Assembly: GCF_000763495.1 (NCBI RefSeq)
Contig: NZ_CP009576.1
Location: 1,870,001-1,934,000 of the forward strand
Origin: Listeria ivanovii subsp. londoniensis
Lineage (GTDB): Bacteria > Bacillota > Bacilli > Lactobacillales > Listeriaceae
DNA length: 64,000 nucleotides
Reading direction: 5' to 3'
Shown here: piece by piece, positions 1-7,830 of the stretch
How the letters are laid out: each line of letters opens with the position of its first letter
How positions within the stretch are numbered: position 1 is the first letter of the stretch
The notes under the pieces: generated by a model
What the model was told of the DNA's origin: nothing
What the model saw: the letters and a program-made list of their open reading frames with translations, nothing else
The model's database searches: none
Translations under genes and position numbers: made by a program

Positions 1-1020
1 CAGTTCTAAATCATCTTTTTTCATCACTTCTTCAAAACTAGCTTGTGATTCTTTTAGTTGCTGTTTTTTTCGTTCCAAATGTAAAATATTCGGATAAAAT
101 TGGCGCAATTTCCCCATTGGATCAATTAGTGCACCTTCATCCATTAGATTTACTTGAAAAAAGTCATCTGGAGTTTCAACCAAATTCTCTGTAAGCTCCG
201 CCAAAGTTCCAGAAATTATTCGCATGTCATGTTTTGGTGTAAGCAAGCGCTCTTCCACACGAACTAGCGAATTGCCTTCGATTTCAACAATCCGCACACT
301 CTTCTTATCATTCACTTCCGAAAAAGAATACTTGAGCGGAGAACCACTATAAAAAATGGTCGGGTGATTGATCGCATGTGGATGGTGTAAATGACCAAGC
401 GCTGTATAAGTGAAACCATCAAAACAATTTGTCGATACACGGTCCACATTTCCAATTGCCAGTTGTCGTTCCGAGTCACTCGGTATCCCACCAGAAACAA
501 AAGCATGTCCAACTAAAATTTGTGCTTTGGCTGGATTCCATTTAGCCCGAATTTGCTTTGTTACAGCTTGCATAGCATCTTCAAAGCTTCGAATCGAATG
601 ATCTTTAAAAGCCTCTCTAATGATAGCAGGTTCATGGTAAGGAACAAGCCAAATTTCGGCATCCATAAAAGGAATTGCTTCAAAGTCAGCACTGCATTTT
701 CCTTTCATATAGAGTTTACTACTTGCATACCACTGCGTACCAAATGACAATCGTTCTGCACTATCGTGATTTCCACTAATTGCAAAAATCGGGATACCTA
801 ACTCCACATTCCATTTTACTAATATATCATTTAAGACCTTGACTGCATCAGCTGGTGGCACAGCACGATCGTATAAGTCCCCTGCCACAATTAGCGCATC
901 CACTTTTTCTTCCTGTGCAATTTTCGTTATTTCGGCTAAAATAAATTCTTGTTCCGTAAGCATTGATACTCCGGAAACAATTTTCCCTAAATGCAAATCA
1001 GCTGTATGTAAAAATTTCAT
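1..1020 (-). CDS. sbcD: SbcD-family DNA exonuclease subunit, C-terminus cut by window edge
   Basis: This is the Mre11-like nuclease subunit of the SbcCD complex, which acts with the SbcC ATPase on DNA ends and hairpins in the cytoplasm. The frame is open from the ATG at 1020 to the first base of the window, about 340 residues, so the C-terminus and presumably sbcC lie outside. The metallophosphoesterase motifs are visible in order: DLH near residue 8, GDLYD near 47, GNHD near 83, and GHLHHPH near 220. These are the metal ligands of the Mre11 family. It is divergent from plsC, with about 110 bp between them. The identity is secure. The partner gene is inferred from the family, not seen. Confidence 0.93.
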   Translation of the reverse strand, partial: MKFLHTADLHLGKIVSGVSMLTEQEFILAEITKIAQEEKVDALIVAGDLYDRAVPPADAVKVLNDILVKWNVELGIPIFAISGNHDSAERLSFGTQWYASSKLYMKGKCSADFEAIPFMDAEIWLVPYHEPAIIREAFKDHSIRSFEDAMQAVTKQIRAKWNPAKAQILVGHAFVSGGIPSDSERQLAIGNVDRVSTNCFDGFTYTALGHLHHPHAINHPTIFYSGSPLKYSFSEVNDKKSVRIVEIEGNSLVRVEERLLTPKHDMRIISGTLAELTENLVETPDDFFQVNLMDEGALIDPMGKLRQFYPNILHLERKKQQLKESQASFEEVMKKDDLEL

Positions 1021-1070
1021 GCTTATCCTCTTTTCTTTTTCCGCAAGATTATTTATTTTTGATGCAAAAG

Positions 1071-1099
1071 TTGTTGTTTTTAAGTATACTAGATATAGT
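1071..1099 (+). promoter_or_regulatory. Candidate SigA promoter of plsC
   Basis: A TTGTTG -35 element and a TATAGT -10 element are separated by 17 bp, about 35 bp before the likely plsC start. This is sequence match only. Confidence 0.5.
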
Positions 1100-1133
1100 C
1101 TAAAAAAAACTAGCAATACTGGGAGTGAAGAAG

Positions 1134-1742
1134 TTGTTTTATCATTTTGCAAAAAATCTCGTTCATTTTATTTTAATTATTATTGGTGGGCGATTTCAAG
1201 TACAAAATAAAGACAAAATCATCGAAGCGCCTTATGTCGTCGTTTCCACACATACTTCTTGGATTGAAATCTTATACCTTGGTTTCGCTTTGTCACCAAC
1301 ACCTGTCCATTATATGGCTAAGCAAGAACTATTTAAAGGAAAAATGCTTAACTGGTTGATGACGCACTTAAACGCCTTTCCAGTAAATCGCGACAATCCG
1401 GGACCAAGTGCCATTAAAGCACCTATCCGGATGTTGAAATCTGGTAAAGTAGTGGGGATTTTTCCTAGTGGTACAAGAAAAACGACGAATCTTCATCTAA
1501 AACGGGGCGCAGTAACCATTGCTCACAAAGCAAAAGTTCCAATGTTACCTGCTGTCTATGATGGTCCAAAAACATTCGGTGAAATCTTAAAGCGTAAAAA
1601 AATCATTATTCGTTTTGGGGATCCCGTCTTATTCAATGATACCGAACTTGACCAAAAAGAGCTACTAGAAGTTAAATCTCAAGAATTAATGGCTACTTTT
1701 GAACAATTACAAAATGAAATTAATCAAACGAAAAAGAAATAA
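1134..1742 (+). CDS. plsC: 1-acyl-glycerol-3-phosphate acyltransferase, PlsC family
   Basis: This is a membrane-associated acyltransferase that makes phosphatidic acid from lysophosphatidic acid in phospholipid synthesis. The start is judged to be TTG at 1134, because GGGAGTG lies six bases upstream. A GTG at 1125 is in frame but has no room for a ribosome binding site. The protein is about 202 residues, with a hydrophobic N-terminus. The family blocks are recognisable but altered: HTSWIE at 40-45 has Glu where the usual HX4D box has Asp, and FPSGTR at 110-115 has Ser where FPEGTR has Glu. The FPVNRD block is present near 82. A bidirectional terminator follows. The family assignment is firm; the substrate is inferred. 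Confidence 0.85.
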   Translation: MFYHFAKNLVHFILIIIGGRFQVQNKDKIIEAPYVVVSTHTSWIEILYLGFALSPTPVHYMAKQELFKGKMLNWLMTHLNAFPVNRDNPGPSAIKAPIRMLKSGKVVGIFPSGTRKTTNLHLKRGAVTIAHKAKVPMLPAVYDGPKTFGEILKRKKIIIRFGDPVLFNDTELDQKELLEVKSQELMATFEQLQNEINQTKKK

Positions 1743-1782
1743 AAAAAGACAGCTTCCTTCGAAAAGGAAACTGTCTTTCTTT
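1742..1782. terminator. Bidirectional terminator between plsC and lipoprotein gene
   Basis: The inverted repeat AAAGACAGCTTCCTT / AAGGAAACTGTCTTT has a 4-base loop and is flanked by A and T runs. It serves the two convergent genes. Confidence 0.85.
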
Positions 1783-1786
1783 GTTA

Positions 1787-2305
1787 TCAAGAAGCTGTAT
1801 CTGTTGTAATACTTGAAGGGTTAAGTCCTGCTTCTTTTAGTACGTTGGCAATTGCTTCATCTGCTTTAGTCATTGCTTCGTCTGCTTTTGTTGTATCGCG
1901 TCCGCTAGCTTTAAGCGCATCTGATTCTTGTTTGTATGCAATACTTAAGTCTTCTACAGCTGTTTTGAAATCATCTGTATATTTACCAAGATCAGGTGTT
2001 TTTTGACTAGCGAGTGTTTCAGAAACTTTTAATGCAGATTCACTTGCAGGTTTTGCAAGTGCTGCTAGTTCTGCTTCACCAGGTTTTGGATCTGCACCAA
2101 CTGCTGCTACATATGCATTATAATCTGCATTATTTGTGTCAATTACATCTACTAAAGACATATAATAATTTAGAACATCATCTTTCACATTGGTTGTTTC
2201 AGATTTCTTAGTATCTTCTTTTTTGTCTGAACTGTTAGAACCAGAACAAGCCGCAAGCGACAAACCTAGTGCTAAAGTTAAGACTACTAATAACCATTTT
2301 TTCAT
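1787..2305 (-). CDS. Putative lipoprotein of unknown function
   Basis: This is a 172-residue protein with a lipoprotein signal peptide: two lysines, a hydrophobic stretch, then LSLAAC with the lipidated Cys at residue 20. A Ser/Lys/Asp-rich linker follows (about 21-40), then an alpha-helical-looking, Ala- and Asp-rich domain to the C-terminus. It has a strong AAGGAGG ribosome binding site seven bases before ATG. It is expected to be anchored to the outer face of the membrane. I recognise no catalytic motif and assign no function. It is monocistronic or the last gene of its transcript, convergent with plsC. Confidence 0.8.
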   Translation of the reverse strand: MKKWLLVVLTLALGLSLAACSGSNSSDKKEDTKKSETTNVKDDVLNYYMSLVDVIDTNNADYNAYVAAVGADPKPGEAELAALAKPASESALKVSETLASQKTPDLGKYTDDFKTAVEDLSIAYKQESDALKASGRDTTKADEAMTKADEAIANVLKEAGLNPSSITTDTAS

Positions 2306-2477
2306 GCTTTTGTCCTCCTTTTTTCAAGCCAAACTCGGAAGCCCTTTTTTAACTGGCCGCGTCAGTCTCGGATTTGCTTCACCCATCCGGCAAGTAACAT
2401 TACTCACGATGTAACATTATTCATTATAAGCTATTCATACTGCATAATTCAAGCAGTTTTCGAAAATGCTTTCACTA

Positions 2478-2966
2478 TTATTCATAGTCTGCATTAACTT
2501 CTACTTTACTAAGTTCTTTTTCTGTATTTTTATATTGGAAATACATCACAATTCGCCACGGTACAATCATCGCAAATGCCATAATCCAGAACATTCCGGA
2601 CAATTCCCCAACTTCTAAAGATCCACTAATCCAGTACTTAATAAAAATTCGAATAAGGAGTAATCCCATCAAAATAACTGGAAAAGCTTTTGTTCGTTTA
2701 ATAAAAACGTATTGATGGCGAACTTCAAATTTCGTTGTCCAAATTAATATAATGGAAAATACAAGCCCCATCGCAATAGCCTCTAAAATATCTATCCATG
2801 ATACACGGAAAAAAGGAATGACAAACATAAGCGCGCCTGTCGACATCATTATTGGTGGTATGATAATCCCTTTCACACTTGCTGGTCGTTTGGATGCTTT
2901 CATTCTAATCATAATAATTCCAGCTCCAAAAACAAGTGTAATAATAATTGAAATAACTAATGACAC
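2478..2966 (-). CDS. CcdC-like integral membrane protein (DUF1453 type)
   Basis: This 162-residue protein has four or five hydrophobic segments and almost no soluble part. The N-terminus (residues 1-20) is a membrane segment. A basic loop with KASKRP follows, then a Pro-rich segment. This layout and sequence resemble the CcdC/DUF1453 family, which in Bacillus is linked to the cytochrome c maturation region, though its role is not established. The start is GTG at 2966, with GGGGG upstream. It is transcribed in the same direction as the ABC exporter genes behind it, about 80 bp away. The family call rests on recognition, not a search. Confidence 0.65.
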   Translation of the reverse strand: MSLVISIIITLVFGAGIIMIRMKASKRPASVKGIIIPPIMMSTGALMFVIPFFRVSWIDILEAIAMGLVFSIILIWTTKFEVRHQYVFIKRTKAFPVILMGLLLIRIFIKYWISGSLEVGELSGMFWIMAFAMIVPWRIVMYFQYKNTEKELSKVEVNADYE

Positions 2967-3046
2967 AACTAATTCCCCCTACTAATCTGCTATAACACTT
3001 CGCTTCTCATTATATTCCTTTTACCATGTGAAATAAACATCTCTGC

Positions 3047-4852
3047 TTACAGTGCTGCGTCTAAATCCATACCGCTATTTTGCAATTTGTACATGGAATG
3101 ATAAACTCCTTGTTCGGCAATTAATGTTTCGTGTGTTCCGCGTTCAATAATTCGTCCTTTGGATAAAACTAAAATTAAGTCGGCATCCTTAATTGTCGAA
3201 AGTCGATGCGCAATCGCAATCGTCGTCCGTCCTTCTCTCATTCGTTTTAATCCAGTTTGAATTAAGCTTTCGGTTTCTGTATCAATGTTTGCAGTTGCCT
3301 CGTCTAACACAAGAATTTGTGGATTAGTAACTACCGTTCTCGCAAAAGAAATCAGTTGTCTTTGCCCACTCGAAAACGATGCACCCCGCTCAATAACTTT
3401 ATGATTATACTGATCTGATAACGTTTGAATAAATCCATCCGCTTGAACAAATTTTGCAGCGTCTACAATTTGTTCGTTTGAAATAGTTTTGTTATATAAA
3501 CGAATGTTCGTATTAATATCTCCATAAAACATAAAACTATCTTGTAAAACAAGCCCTGTCTTCTTCCGTAATTCTGTAATTTGGTGTGACTTAATCGATT
3601 TTCCATCAATTAAAATATCGCCACGTTCAAATTCATAAAAACGCATCATTAAGTTAATAATCGAACTCTTACCACTTCCAGTATGGCCAACAAGCGCAAC
3701 AGTTTGACCTGGCTCTGCAGTAAAGCTAATGTTTTTAAGGACATCACGACCACCTTCATAAGCAAAAGAAACATCTTTAAATTCAATTTTCGCCCGTGTG
3801 ATTTTCGCTTCTGGATCGTTTAATTGAGCTGGAACTTCTTCTGTTTCATCCATAATACGAAATACCCGTGAGGCTGCTGTAATTGCTTCTTGATACATCG
3901 CCAGTCGTTCCATCACATTATATATCGCTTCAAGAAAACGATCAAAATAACTAATAAAAGCATAAATCGTTCCAATTGCCACAGGACCAATTAGTGATTC
4001 TGCACCAAAGAAACTAAGAATAATAACAACCGCTAACGCATAGATTAAATCGATTGCAGGACCTAGAAGTAACGCGTTAAATTTGATGTTCTTCATTCCT
4101 ACATCGTAATAATCTTTATTAATTTTTTCAAATTCTTTTACTAATCGACGCTCTTGATTAAACTGTTGTACAATCGACATCCCAGAAATAGATTCTGCGA
4201 TTTTGGCGTTTAATTGGCTTAATTTTTCTCGTCTTGCCCGGTAAAATTTAGAACTATATTTCCGGTAAACAAAAATGATAAAGACGATTAAAGGAAACAG
4301 CAGCAAACTATACAGCGCTAATTGCACATTAAGTGCGAACATTGCTGCATAAATACCCACAAGCATAAACAAACTTTGAATGGCTGTCGAAAGAACATTA
4401 ATAAACATGTCTTTCACTGCCTCCGTGTCATTAGTCACCCGAGAAACAATACTCCCAGCTGGCGTTTTATCAAAGTAACGCATCCCCAATGAATGTAATT
4501 TGGAAAAAATATCAATCCGCATTTGTTGCACGATTTCAAGAGCAATTTTTTGGAAGTAAAGTAGTTGAAAATACCACACAACCGATTTGCCTATTGTAAG
4601 ACCCAAATATCCTGCTCCAAGAATGAGCAATGCCTGCATTTCAATGTTCATAGGTGTTAAATAATCATCTAAAAATATCTTTATCAAAATCGGAGCAAAA
4701 ACATCTGCAAGCGTGACAAGAAGAACGAGTACGCCAGTCCAAATCAAACTTGGAATATGGTATTTTGTGTAACTAAGCATCCGTTTTAACACTTCGCGAT
4801 GTTCTTTCCCCGACATCACTAGCATTTCATCTTGCTCACTTACTTTTTCCAT
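3047..4852 (-). CDS. ABC exporter half-transporter, catalytic-glutamate-bearing subunit
   Basis: This is a 601-residue fusion of a six-helix type I exporter domain (about 25-330) and an ATPase domain. Walker A is GHTGSGKS near residue 388, Walker B is ILVLDEA near 514 with the catalytic Glu present, and the switch His lies in AHRLST. The signature motif is SSGQR instead of LSGGQ, so this subunit contributes a degenerate signature. The start ATG overlaps the end of the preceding ABC gene by 17 bp, which points to translational coupling. This is the pattern of heterodimeric multidrug exporters such as BmrCD. The substrate is unknown. Confidence 0.88.
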   Translation of the reverse strand: MEKVSEQDEMLVMSGKEHREVLKRMLSYTKYHIPSLIWTGVLVLLVTLADVFAPILIKIFLDDYLTPMNIEMQALLILGAGYLGLTIGKSVVWYFQLLYFQKIALEIVQQMRIDIFSKLHSLGMRYFDKTPAGSIVSRVTNDTEAVKDMFINVLSTAIQSLFMLVGIYAAMFALNVQLALYSLLLFPLIVFIIFVYRKYSSKFYRARREKLSQLNAKIAESISGMSIVQQFNQERRLVKEFEKINKDYYDVGMKNIKFNALLLGPAIDLIYALAVVIILSFFGAESLIGPVAIGTIYAFISYFDRFLEAIYNVMERLAMYQEAITAASRVFRIMDETEEVPAQLNDPEAKITRAKIEFKDVSFAYEGGRDVLKNISFTAEPGQTVALVGHTGSGKSSIINLMMRFYEFERGDILIDGKSIKSHQITELRKKTGLVLQDSFMFYGDINTNIRLYNKTISNEQIVDAAKFVQADGFIQTLSDQYNHKVIERGASFSSGQRQLISFARTVVTNPQILVLDEATANIDTETESLIQTGLKRMREGRTTIAIAHRLSTIKDADLILVLSKGRIIERGTHETLIAEQGVYHSMYKLQNSGMDLDAAL

Positions 4853-6605
4853 CTGTCACGCCTCCTTCCTCTATCGCTTCTTCTAATTGTTGCTCACGGA
4901 ACATTTCCGCATACCAACCATCTAGCGTCATTAACTCCTTATGTGTTCCACGTTCAACAATTTTCCCTTCATCAATCACGATAATCAAGTTCGCATGTTC
5001 CACTGAGCTTAGTCGATGAGCGCTGATGATAGTTGTTTTATCTGAACGATTTTCTTTTAAATTGGTTAGAATTTGTTCTTCAGTTTTAGCATCTACTGCT
5101 GAAAGCGCATCATCTAATACAAGTAATTCAGGATTCATAATAAGCGCTCTAGCAATTGCTAGTCTTTGCTTTTGTCCACCTGAAAGTGAAACACCACGTT
5201 CGCCAACAATGGTATCATAGCCTTGTTCAAAACCAAGAATATCATCGTCAACGGATACAAGTTGAGCTATTTGAGTCACTTCCGTTTGTGGTGCTTCTGG
5301 TTTGCCGAAACGAATGTTATCACGAACAGTTGCTGAAAATAGGAATTGATCTTGCGGTACGTAACCTATTGCTTCTCTTAGTGCGCGAATGGTATAATCT
5401 TGAATCTTTGTACCAGCAAAAGCTATTTCCCCTTCGTACGTATCATATTCACGCATTAACAGTTTTATTAATGAGGTTTTTCCAGCGCCTGTTCGCCCAA
5501 CAATACCAAGCGTTTCTCCTGCTTTTAGTTCAAATGCAATCTCCGCGAGAACTGGCTCTGTTTCATCTGGATACGTAAATTTTTTTATTGCTACTTGCAA
5601 ATTACCATCCGGAACGGTATCCACTGCGCTTGCGTGATCCAAAACATCTTCCTTTTCTTCCAGTAAATGCTGCACCCGATCATATGATGCATTTCCGCGT
5701 TGAATAATATTGTATAAAAAACCAAATGCTAGCATCGGCCAAATAAGTAAGAATAAATAGTTCGAAAAAGCAATAACTTGTCCGATAGTAAGTTCCCCAT
5801 CAACAACAAATTTTGCACCAAATCCGAGTGATAACACAAAAGATATTCCTACAATAATTGAAATCATTGGATCAAACATCGCATCTACTTTTGCTACAGA
5901 GATATTTTTTTGGACAACTTCTTTTGTTTGTTTAGCAAAATCTTGAATATCTTCTTTTTCTTGTCCGAATGTCCGAGTCACTTTAATTCCAGAAATACTT
6001 TCCTGTGTTTTATCATTCAACATCGAGAAAGCAGCCTGGGCGCCGTGGAACCGGTCGTGCAGTTTTTTTCCTAGAATGGAACTTCCAAGAACCATAAACG
6101 GCATTGGTAATAGAGCAATCAACGTCAGTCGCCAATCAATCGTTATCGCCATTGTCGCAATAACTGTCCCTCCAGTTAAAACCGAATCAGAAAGTGTCAA
6201 TACCCCAATTCCAGCCACTTGTTGGATTGCCGTAATATCATTCGTTGCATGCGCCATTAAATCTCCCGTTCGATATCGTTGAAAGAAAAACGGCGACATT
6301 TTTGTAAAATGTTCAAATAATCGTAAACGAAGCGTTCGTTGTAATTTATTATCAGAACCAAAAATGAGCATTCTCCAAACATATCGCCCACCATATGCAA
6401 GTACAGCTGCCACAACTAGAATAAGCATCCACTTTATCAATTTCTCTTTTGTCAGTGAGTCATTCGTTACCGCATCTACTGTGTAACCAATTATTTGTGG
6501 TGGAACTAACTGCAAGAGTGCTATTATAAATAGGATTGCAACCCCAAATGCATAAGATTTCCAATTTTCTTTAAAAAACCAGCTTAATGCTTTAAATATC
6601 TTCAA
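4836..6605 (-). CDS. ABC exporter half-transporter, subunit with Asp in place of catalytic Glu
   Basis: This 589-residue protein has six membrane helices in residues 15-310, then an ATPase domain. Walker A is GRTGAGKT near 368 and the signature is a canonical LSGGQ near 472. Walker B reads LLVLDDA near 492, so the catalytic Glu is replaced by Asp. Paired with the next gene, which has the catalytic Glu but a degenerate signature, this gives one working and one degenerate ATP site. The start is TTG at 6605 with GGGAGG ten bases upstream. It is probably a heterodimeric drug, peptide or lipid exporter in the cell membrane. The cargo cannot be told from sequence. Confidence 0.88.
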   Translation of the reverse strand: MKIFKALSWFFKENWKSYAFGVAILFIIALLQLVPPQIIGYTVDAVTNDSLTKEKLIKWMLILVVAAVLAYGGRYVWRMLIFGSDNKLQRTLRLRLFEHFTKMSPFFFQRYRTGDLMAHATNDITAIQQVAGIGVLTLSDSVLTGGTVIATMAITIDWRLTLIALLPMPFMVLGSSILGKKLHDRFHGAQAAFSMLNDKTQESISGIKVTRTFGQEKEDIQDFAKQTKEVVQKNISVAKVDAMFDPMISIIVGISFVLSLGFGAKFVVDGELTIGQVIAFSNYLFLLIWPMLAFGFLYNIIQRGNASYDRVQHLLEEKEDVLDHASAVDTVPDGNLQVAIKKFTYPDETEPVLAEIAFELKAGETLGIVGRTGAGKTSLIKLLMREYDTYEGEIAFAGTKIQDYTIRALREAIGYVPQDQFLFSATVRDNIRFGKPEAPQTEVTQIAQLVSVDDDILGFEQGYDTIVGERGVSLSGGQKQRLAIARALIMNPELLVLDDALSAVDAKTEEQILTNLKENRSDKTTIISAHRLSSVEHANLIIVIDEGKIVERGTHKELMTLDGWYAEMFREQQLEEAIEEGGVTDGKSK

Positions 6606-6648
6606 ACCCCTTTTCCCTCCCTTTTTTCCTTAAAATTAGACAAATAAA

Positions 6649-6676
6649 AATAATGGACCCATTTCTGCCCATTATT
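6649..6676 (-). terminator. Candidate terminator after the 32-codon ORF
   Basis: On the minus strand, AATAATGG and CCATTATT form an 8-bp stem with a 12-base loop, followed by a T-rich run. The stem is AT-rich, so this is only moderately convincing. It lies between the small ORF and the ABC exporter genes. Confidence 0.4.
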
Positions 6677-6726
6677 ACCCGAAAAAATATATTTATTTGC
6701 CACCACTTTGTATAAATAAAACCAAA

Positions 6727-6825
6727 TTAAAGGAGAGTTTCCTTGCCCGTGAAATGGTCCGGTGAAATAAATGCTATTTTAACGCGCAATAATGCCTTGT
6801 TGGAAATCATATTATAATTATTCAT
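6727..6825 (-). CDS. Candidate 32-residue small protein
   Basis: This short ORF has an ATG at 6825, placed eight bases after a strong AAAGGAGG, and encodes 32 residues ending KETLL. An alternative ATG seven bases earlier gives only four codons. It carries two Lys and one Arg around a hydrophobic IAFIS patch, and no signal peptide, Cys or Gly-Gly leader. A promoter candidate (6871-6892) and a 10-bp dyad (6905-6936) lie directly upstream, and an ABC exporter operon lies downstream on the same strand. No function can be assigned. The case for coding rests on the ribosome binding site, the promoter and the position. Confidence 0.45.
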   Translation of the reverse strand: MNNYNMISNKALLRVKIAFISPDHFTGKETLL

Positions 6826-6870
6826 CGTCCATTCCTCCTTTGTTTTTATTATGCAACGATATTAGTTTAA

Positions 6871-6892
6871 CCGATTTTTTTTGAAAGCGCAA
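6871..6892 (-). promoter_or_regulatory. Candidate promoter of the 32-codon ORF
   Basis: On the minus strand a TTGCGC -35 element (6887-6892) is followed by a candidate -10 element TAAACT about 17 bp downstream (near 6864-6869). The span given covers the -35 and spacer. The match is modest, 4 of 6 in each box. Confidence 0.35.
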
Positions 6893-6904
6893 CAAATAAT
6901 TGCT

Positions 6905-6936
6905 AATTGTTCAAAAATTATTTTAATTGAACAATT
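6905..6936. repeat. 10-bp perfect dyad, possible regulator site
   Basis: AATTGTTCAA and TTGAACAATT form a perfect inverted repeat separated by 12 bp. It ends about 13 bp upstream of the -35 candidate for the small ORF, where an activator would bind. It does not match the PrfA box. It has no T-run, so it is unlikely to be a terminator. Confidence 0.6.
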
Positions 6937-7190
6937 TATTATTTAATACTTTTTCTCCTATTTTTTTAAATTTTCAACATAAAAAAACATTATAAAGTCA
7001 AAATTTTATAACGACATAGTGTCCTTCATAAAACTGCTATAATGACCTTAAAATGTATTTATCATAATTTCGATTACACAAGAATCTATCCATGCTAGGT
7101 AATCATCAAGCTATTGAGACTACCTGCACGGATATTATTGAAATAGCACTTACAAAGCTTTATTATATTGATTTCCCTTGGCTTTGCAAG
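6937..7190. other. AT-rich gap without a recognisable gene
   Basis: No ORF with a credible ribosome binding site is seen on either strand. The gap holds an imperfect 11-bp inverted repeat, ACTTACAAAGC with GCTTTGCAAGT (7148-7191), that overlaps the stop of the gene at 7191. It lacks a T-run and is at best a weak transcript end. Confidence 0.5.
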
Positions 7191-7811
7191 TCACTCTTCT
7201 ATTGTCACAACTGGATTTTCAACCGCCTCTTCATAAAGCTCCACTTCTTCTGTTTGTCTCACTTCTTTATTTGAATCTAGCTCTTTTGTTTTTTCGTCAA
7301 ATGAGATGGTTGAATTTGCCCCTGCTACTAACAAACTGCCATCATCTTGTTCATAGGCAGTAAAAATATAAATTTGTCCTACTTTTGGAAGTTGATCACC
7401 TTCGAAAACATCATATGCAGAACCGTCTTCACGTAATCCCCCTTGTTTTTCTATTGAAATATTTTCTGCTGTAGGCAACTCATTTTTTAAATTGGTAATC
7501 ACATCTAGTTCATATTGGGTATATGCCTCACCGATATATTCTATTTCACCATTGGCTTGTTCTATTGGAGTCTTATTTTTATAATTTGTGCCGATTTCTT
7601 TTGTCACTTCACCTACGAAAACGTAATCCGCATCACCAACTACTTCTTCGGGTTTATCCACATCTAAGGTATAATCGGAATAAATCTCATATATTGGAAC
7701 TTCTTTTTTAGGAGTTGCAGCTTTATTTGTATATGTATTTACAACTAGAAAACAACTCATGACTAAAAGACACGTTGTAAAAACAATGATTGCGATTGTT
7801 TTCTTCTTCAT
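7191..7811 (-). CDS. Signal-anchored surface protein of unknown function, partner of the protease gene
   Basis: This is a 206-residue protein with a basic start (MKKKT) and a hydrophobic segment at 7-25, followed by an acidic extracellular part rich in Glu, Asp and Thr. Cys residues occur at 14 and 20, but the residues before Cys20 (VMS) are a poor lipobox, so I favour an uncleaved anchor or an ordinary signal peptide. No catalytic motif is recognised. It begins 19 bp after the stop of the secreted zinc protease gene on the same strand, which suggests one transcript and a related job such as an inhibitor or surface partner. That role is inference only. Confidence 0.75.
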   Translation of the reverse strand: MKKKTIAIIVFTTCLLVMSCFLVVNTYTNKAATPKKEVPIYEIYSDYTLDVDKPEEVVGDADYVFVGEVTKEIGTNYKNKTPIEQANGEIEYIGEAYTQYELDVITNLKNELPTAENISIEKQGGLREDGSAYDVFEGDQLPKVGQIYIFTAYEQDDGSLLVAGANSTISFDEKTKELDSNKEVRQTEEVELYEEAVENPVVTIEE

Positions 7812-7830
7812 TTTTACTTCCCCCTTTTAA

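Noticed and set aside
6905-6936. PrfA box reading of the dyad near the microprotein
   Set aside because: The arms are AATTGTTCAA/TTGAACAATT with a 12-bp gap, unlike the 14-bp TTAACANNTGTTAA.
7148-7191. Inverted repeat at the end of the anchored protein gene as terminator
   Set aside because: It lacks a T-run on either strand and has a 22-base loop; kept only as a note.
7092-7363. ORFs on the plus strand antisense to the anchored protein gene
   Set aside because: They lack ribosome sites and mirror a better-supported minus-strand gene with a signal sequence.
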